Assembly: GCA_023412665.1 (NCBI GenBank) | Contig: JAEZCA010000022.1 | Coordinates: forward strand, 48,465 to 112,464 | Source of the DNA: Bacillota bacterium | GTDB taxonomy: Bacteria; Bacillota; Clostridia; Acetivibrionales; DTU013 | DNA length: 64,000 bases | Reading direction: 5' to 3' | Part shown: piece by piece, positions 62,403 through 64,000 of the stretch | Position numbering within the stretch: the stretch's first letter is position 1 | How the letters are laid out: each line of letters begins with the position of its first letter | Translations under genes and position numbers: made by a program | The notes under the pieces: model-generated | Database searches by the model: none | What the model was told of the DNA's origin: nothing | What the model saw: the letters and a program-made list of their open reading frames with translations, nothing else

Positions 62403-63104
62403 ATGATCCCGAAGATATCAGATATTTTTCAGCAAAAACTCGACCAGATACAAAGCAGAGTTCCTGTAAAAATCAGAGGCTCTTCAAATAGTGTGTCCTT
62501 TGAGAGCTATCTCTCCGATGCCATAGACAGTAATGCGCAGTCGAAAGACAGCACATCCGCGCAAAGCAGCGCCGCAACATTGGCAGACACCCTCGCATCC
62601 TCACTGCTTTCCTCCGGTTCTACGGGCAGCAGTACTGCAAGTGCGCTTCAAAAAGCTTTGAACTCGCTTTCACTCAATAAAACATATGGTGTTCTTGATA
62701 AAAGTCAAATAAGTGAGCAGGTAGAAAAAAGCATTTTGGAATCTTCCCAGAAATATCATGTCGATGCCGACCTGATTCGGGCTGTCATAAAGCAGGAATC
62801 CAACTACAATCCATACGCAGTATCCAGGGCCGGCGCGCAGGGTCTGATGCAGCTGATGCCCGGTACTGCCGATTCTCTGGGAGTCCGTGATCCTTTCGAC
62901 ATATCAGAAAATATTGACGGAGGCACAAGATATCTGAGAGATCAGCTTGTGGCATTCGACGGCAATCTGGAACTGGCGCTGGCAGCTTATAATGCCGGTC
63001 CGGGCAACGTTACAAAGTATAACGGCATTCCTCCCTTCGCAGAAACTCAAGGATATGTAAAAAAAGTGCTACAAAATTATATGACATACACAAATAATAA
63101 GTAG
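62403..63104 (+). CDS. Lytic transglycosylase (SLT domain)
   Basis: The ATG at 62403 (MIPKISDIFQQKLDQIQSRV) follows GGAGGGTATA, giving 233 residues. There is no signal peptide; the N-terminal ~115 residues are low complexity, Ser/Ala-rich (SAQSSAATLADTLASSLLSS). The SLT domain begins near 115: YHVDADLIRAVIKQESNYNP with catalytic Glu, AVSRAGAQGLMQLMPGTADS, ALAAYNAGPGNVTKYNGIPP and TQGYVKKVLQNY. It cleaves the glycan strand of peptidoglycan to anhydromuramic ends. Absence of a signal sequence suggests non-classical export, or association with a flagellar rod, spore or secretion machine as in similar Clostridia proteins. Confidence 0.88.
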   Translation: MIPKISDIFQQKLDQIQSRVPVKIRGSSNSVSFESYLSDAIDSNAQSKDSTSAQSSAATLADTLASSLLSSGSTGSSTASALQKALNSLSLNKTYGVLDKSQISEQVEKSILESSQKYHVDADLIRAVIKQESNYNPYAVSRAGAQGLMQLMPGTADSLGVRDPFDISENIDGGTRYLRDQLVAFDGNLELALAAYNAGPGNVTKYNGIPPFAETQGYVKKVLQNYMTYTNNK

Positions 63105-63449
63105 TTTTTTCACTAGCTTGTCTTGCTATAATATCAATTTACGACACCTGTAATCCACACTTTCCACATTATTATCCACACAAGAAAATCCTACAATATA
63201 CGCATTTTCCGAGTAGTTTCCACATTATTCACAGGTCTTTATTCAGTATAGTATTCACTTTTTCACAGCCCGGTTTTTTAGCCACATACCTTTGAAACAC
63301 AGCATTTATGTCCTTTTAGAAATACAATCCGAGCTTTCTTCTACTTTCAAATGAAAAACGACATTTTTTGCTAAATGTCGTTTTTTTCCATTATTTACTG
63401 TTACTTATTTAACAATTATTTTTGTTTGAAAAATGTGGAAAAATATAAG
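63105..63449. other. 345-bp intergenic region with DnaA-box-like repeats
   Basis: No gene. It contains six DnaA-box-like sequences together with the one at the tsaD stop codon, and one terminator. See the separate entries. Confidence 0.5.
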
Positions 63450-63458
63450 TTATCCACA
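63151..63458. promoter_or_regulatory. Cluster of DnaA-box-like sites
   Basis: Three perfect matches to TTATNCACA lie at 63172-63180 (TTATCCACA), 63225-63233 (TTATTCACA) and 63450-63458 (TTATCCACA). Three more with one mismatch to TTWTNCACA lie at 63151-63159, 63160-63168 and 63216-63224. All are on the plus strand. The gene neighbourhood (tsaD) does not suggest the origin itself, so it may be a DnaA titration or regulatory site. Confidence 0.5.
63357..63387. terminator. Bidirectional terminator after tsaD
   Basis: AACGACATTT and AAATGTCGTT form a perfect 10-bp stem with a 6-nt loop, with TTTTTTT after it on the plus strand and TTTTTCATTTG on the minus strand. It lies 63 bp beyond the tsaD stop. 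Confidence 0.8.
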
Positions 63459-64000
63459 GGCATCTCCCAATTTCAGCGAAGGTATTGCATTTAGATCGAG
63501 GCCGGAAGCTTTGCCGTCTATGAACTCATAATAAGCAGCTGCTCCTATCATTGCTGCATTGTCTGTACAGAGCACAGGCCTTGGATAAAACATTTCCATT
63601 CCGTTGCGTTCAGCCGCTTCCTTCATACCGCTTCTGAGCTGTGAATTGGATGCCACACCTCCTGCCAGCGCTATTCGGCCGACATCATTATCAATGGCGG
63701 CCTGTATTGTGTTTTTGACCAGTACGTCTACTACAGCCTGCTGAAAGCTGGCACATACGTCAGGTATATTAATTGCCTCACCTTTCTGCTCCTTGCCGTT
63801 CAGATAGTTCAAGACCGCGGTTTTGAGCCCGCTGAAGCTGAAGTCCAGTGTCCCGTCGTTAAAATGGACCCTGGGAAAATCTACAGCTCTGGGATCACCC
63901 TTTTTAGCCTCGGCATCTATCAGAGGACCTCCCGGATATCCGAGCCCCAGCGCCCTGGCAATTTTATCGAAGGCTTCCCCTGCTGCATCATCCCGCGTCC
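63450..64000 (-). CDS. tsaD: tRNA threonylcarbamoyltransferase TsaD (5' part outside window)
   Basis: The frame is open to the right edge of the window; the visible part is the C-terminal ~183 residues. It includes RDDAAGEAFDKIARALGLGY, GGPLIDAEAKKG, FDFSFSGLKTAVLNYL-like LDFSFSGLKTAVLNYLNGKE, ALAGGVASNSQLR and CTDNAAMIGAAAYYEF. These are the conserved nucleotide- and metal-binding motifs of the Kae1/TsaD ASKHA fold. With TsaB and TsaE it transfers threonylcarbamoyl to A37 of ANN-decoding tRNAs. The TAA stop at 63450-63452 overlaps a DnaA-box-like sequence. The true start lies beyond 64000. Confidence 0.95.
   Translation of the reverse strand, partial: TRDDAAGEAFDKIARALGLGYPGGPLIDAEAKKGDPRAVDFPRVHFNDGTLDFSFSGLKTAVLNYLNGKEQKGEAINIPDVCASFQQAVVDVLVKNTIQAAIDNDVGRIALAGGVASNSQLRSGMKEAAERNGMEMFYPRPVLCTDNAAMIGAAAYYEFIDGKASGLDLNAIPSLKLGDACG

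Noticed and set aside
1..64000. CRISPR arrays and tRNA genes
   Set aside because: No regularly spaced repeats and no tRNA other than the tmRNA tRNA-like ends were found by eye.

Overview
The window looks like chromosomal DNA of an anaerobic, polysaccharide-degrading member of the Clostridia. The evidence is Gram-positive gene styles (strong GGAGG-type ribosome binding sites, YesM/YesN two-component genes, an Lpl-type sugar ABC transporter, S-layer homology domains, an SOS operator of the GAAC-N4-GTTC type), a large [FeFe] hydrogenase, a secreted family 10 xylanase-like enzyme, and a tmRNA tag ending in ALAAA. No species can be named from the sequence alone.

Layout. 0-8 kb: an AraC regulator cut by the window edge, an orphan solute-binding protein gene broken by one in-frame stop, a nuclease-like protein, a truncated HPr-kinase-like remnant, mnmD, dbpA and a xylanase-like lipoprotein. 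8-17 kb: a tryptophanase-family lyase, an SOS-controlled Y-family polymerase with its YolD partner, and a 1146-residue GltD/[FeFe]-hydrogenase fusion. 17-18.3 kb: a debris zone with a relic of a second Y-polymerase gene, a transposase-less IS200/IS605-like structure and a degraded ssrA copy. 18.3-34.3 kb: a 2.2-kilo-residue S-layer-anchored surface protein, a MalT-like regulator with a beta-helix lipoprotein, a MerR regulator with a serine hydrolase, and a MarR/CPBP pair. 34.3-48.4 kb: a defence island with a broken Ser/Thr kinase gene, a type I restriction-modification locus (hsdM, hsdS, hsdR), a CBASS-like operon (helicase, CD-NTase, SLATT membrane protein, TIR protein) and a divergent gene fusing an inactive integrase-like region to a PD-(D/E)XK nuclease-like domain. 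48.5-50 kb: ssrA (tmRNA), split in its T-loop by a group I intron, then smpB. 50-64 kb: a MATE transporter, an Lpl-type sugar ABC transporter with YesN/YesM regulators, an extra response regulator, a PHP phosphoesterase, a DUF402 protein, a lytic transglycosylase, a DnaA-box cluster and the 3' part of tsaD.

How it fits together. The island between the type I locus and ssrA is the most interesting part. It ends at ssrA, a common integration target, and pieces of the ssrA 3' end recur at 18.1 kb and, weakly, at 42.2 kb. Small relics of polY, ssrA and hsdR, each close to an intact copy in the same window, point to repeated gain and loss. The lpl genes and their two-component system probably import an oligosaccharide, and the hydrogenase fusion would dispose of electrons from sugar fermentation.
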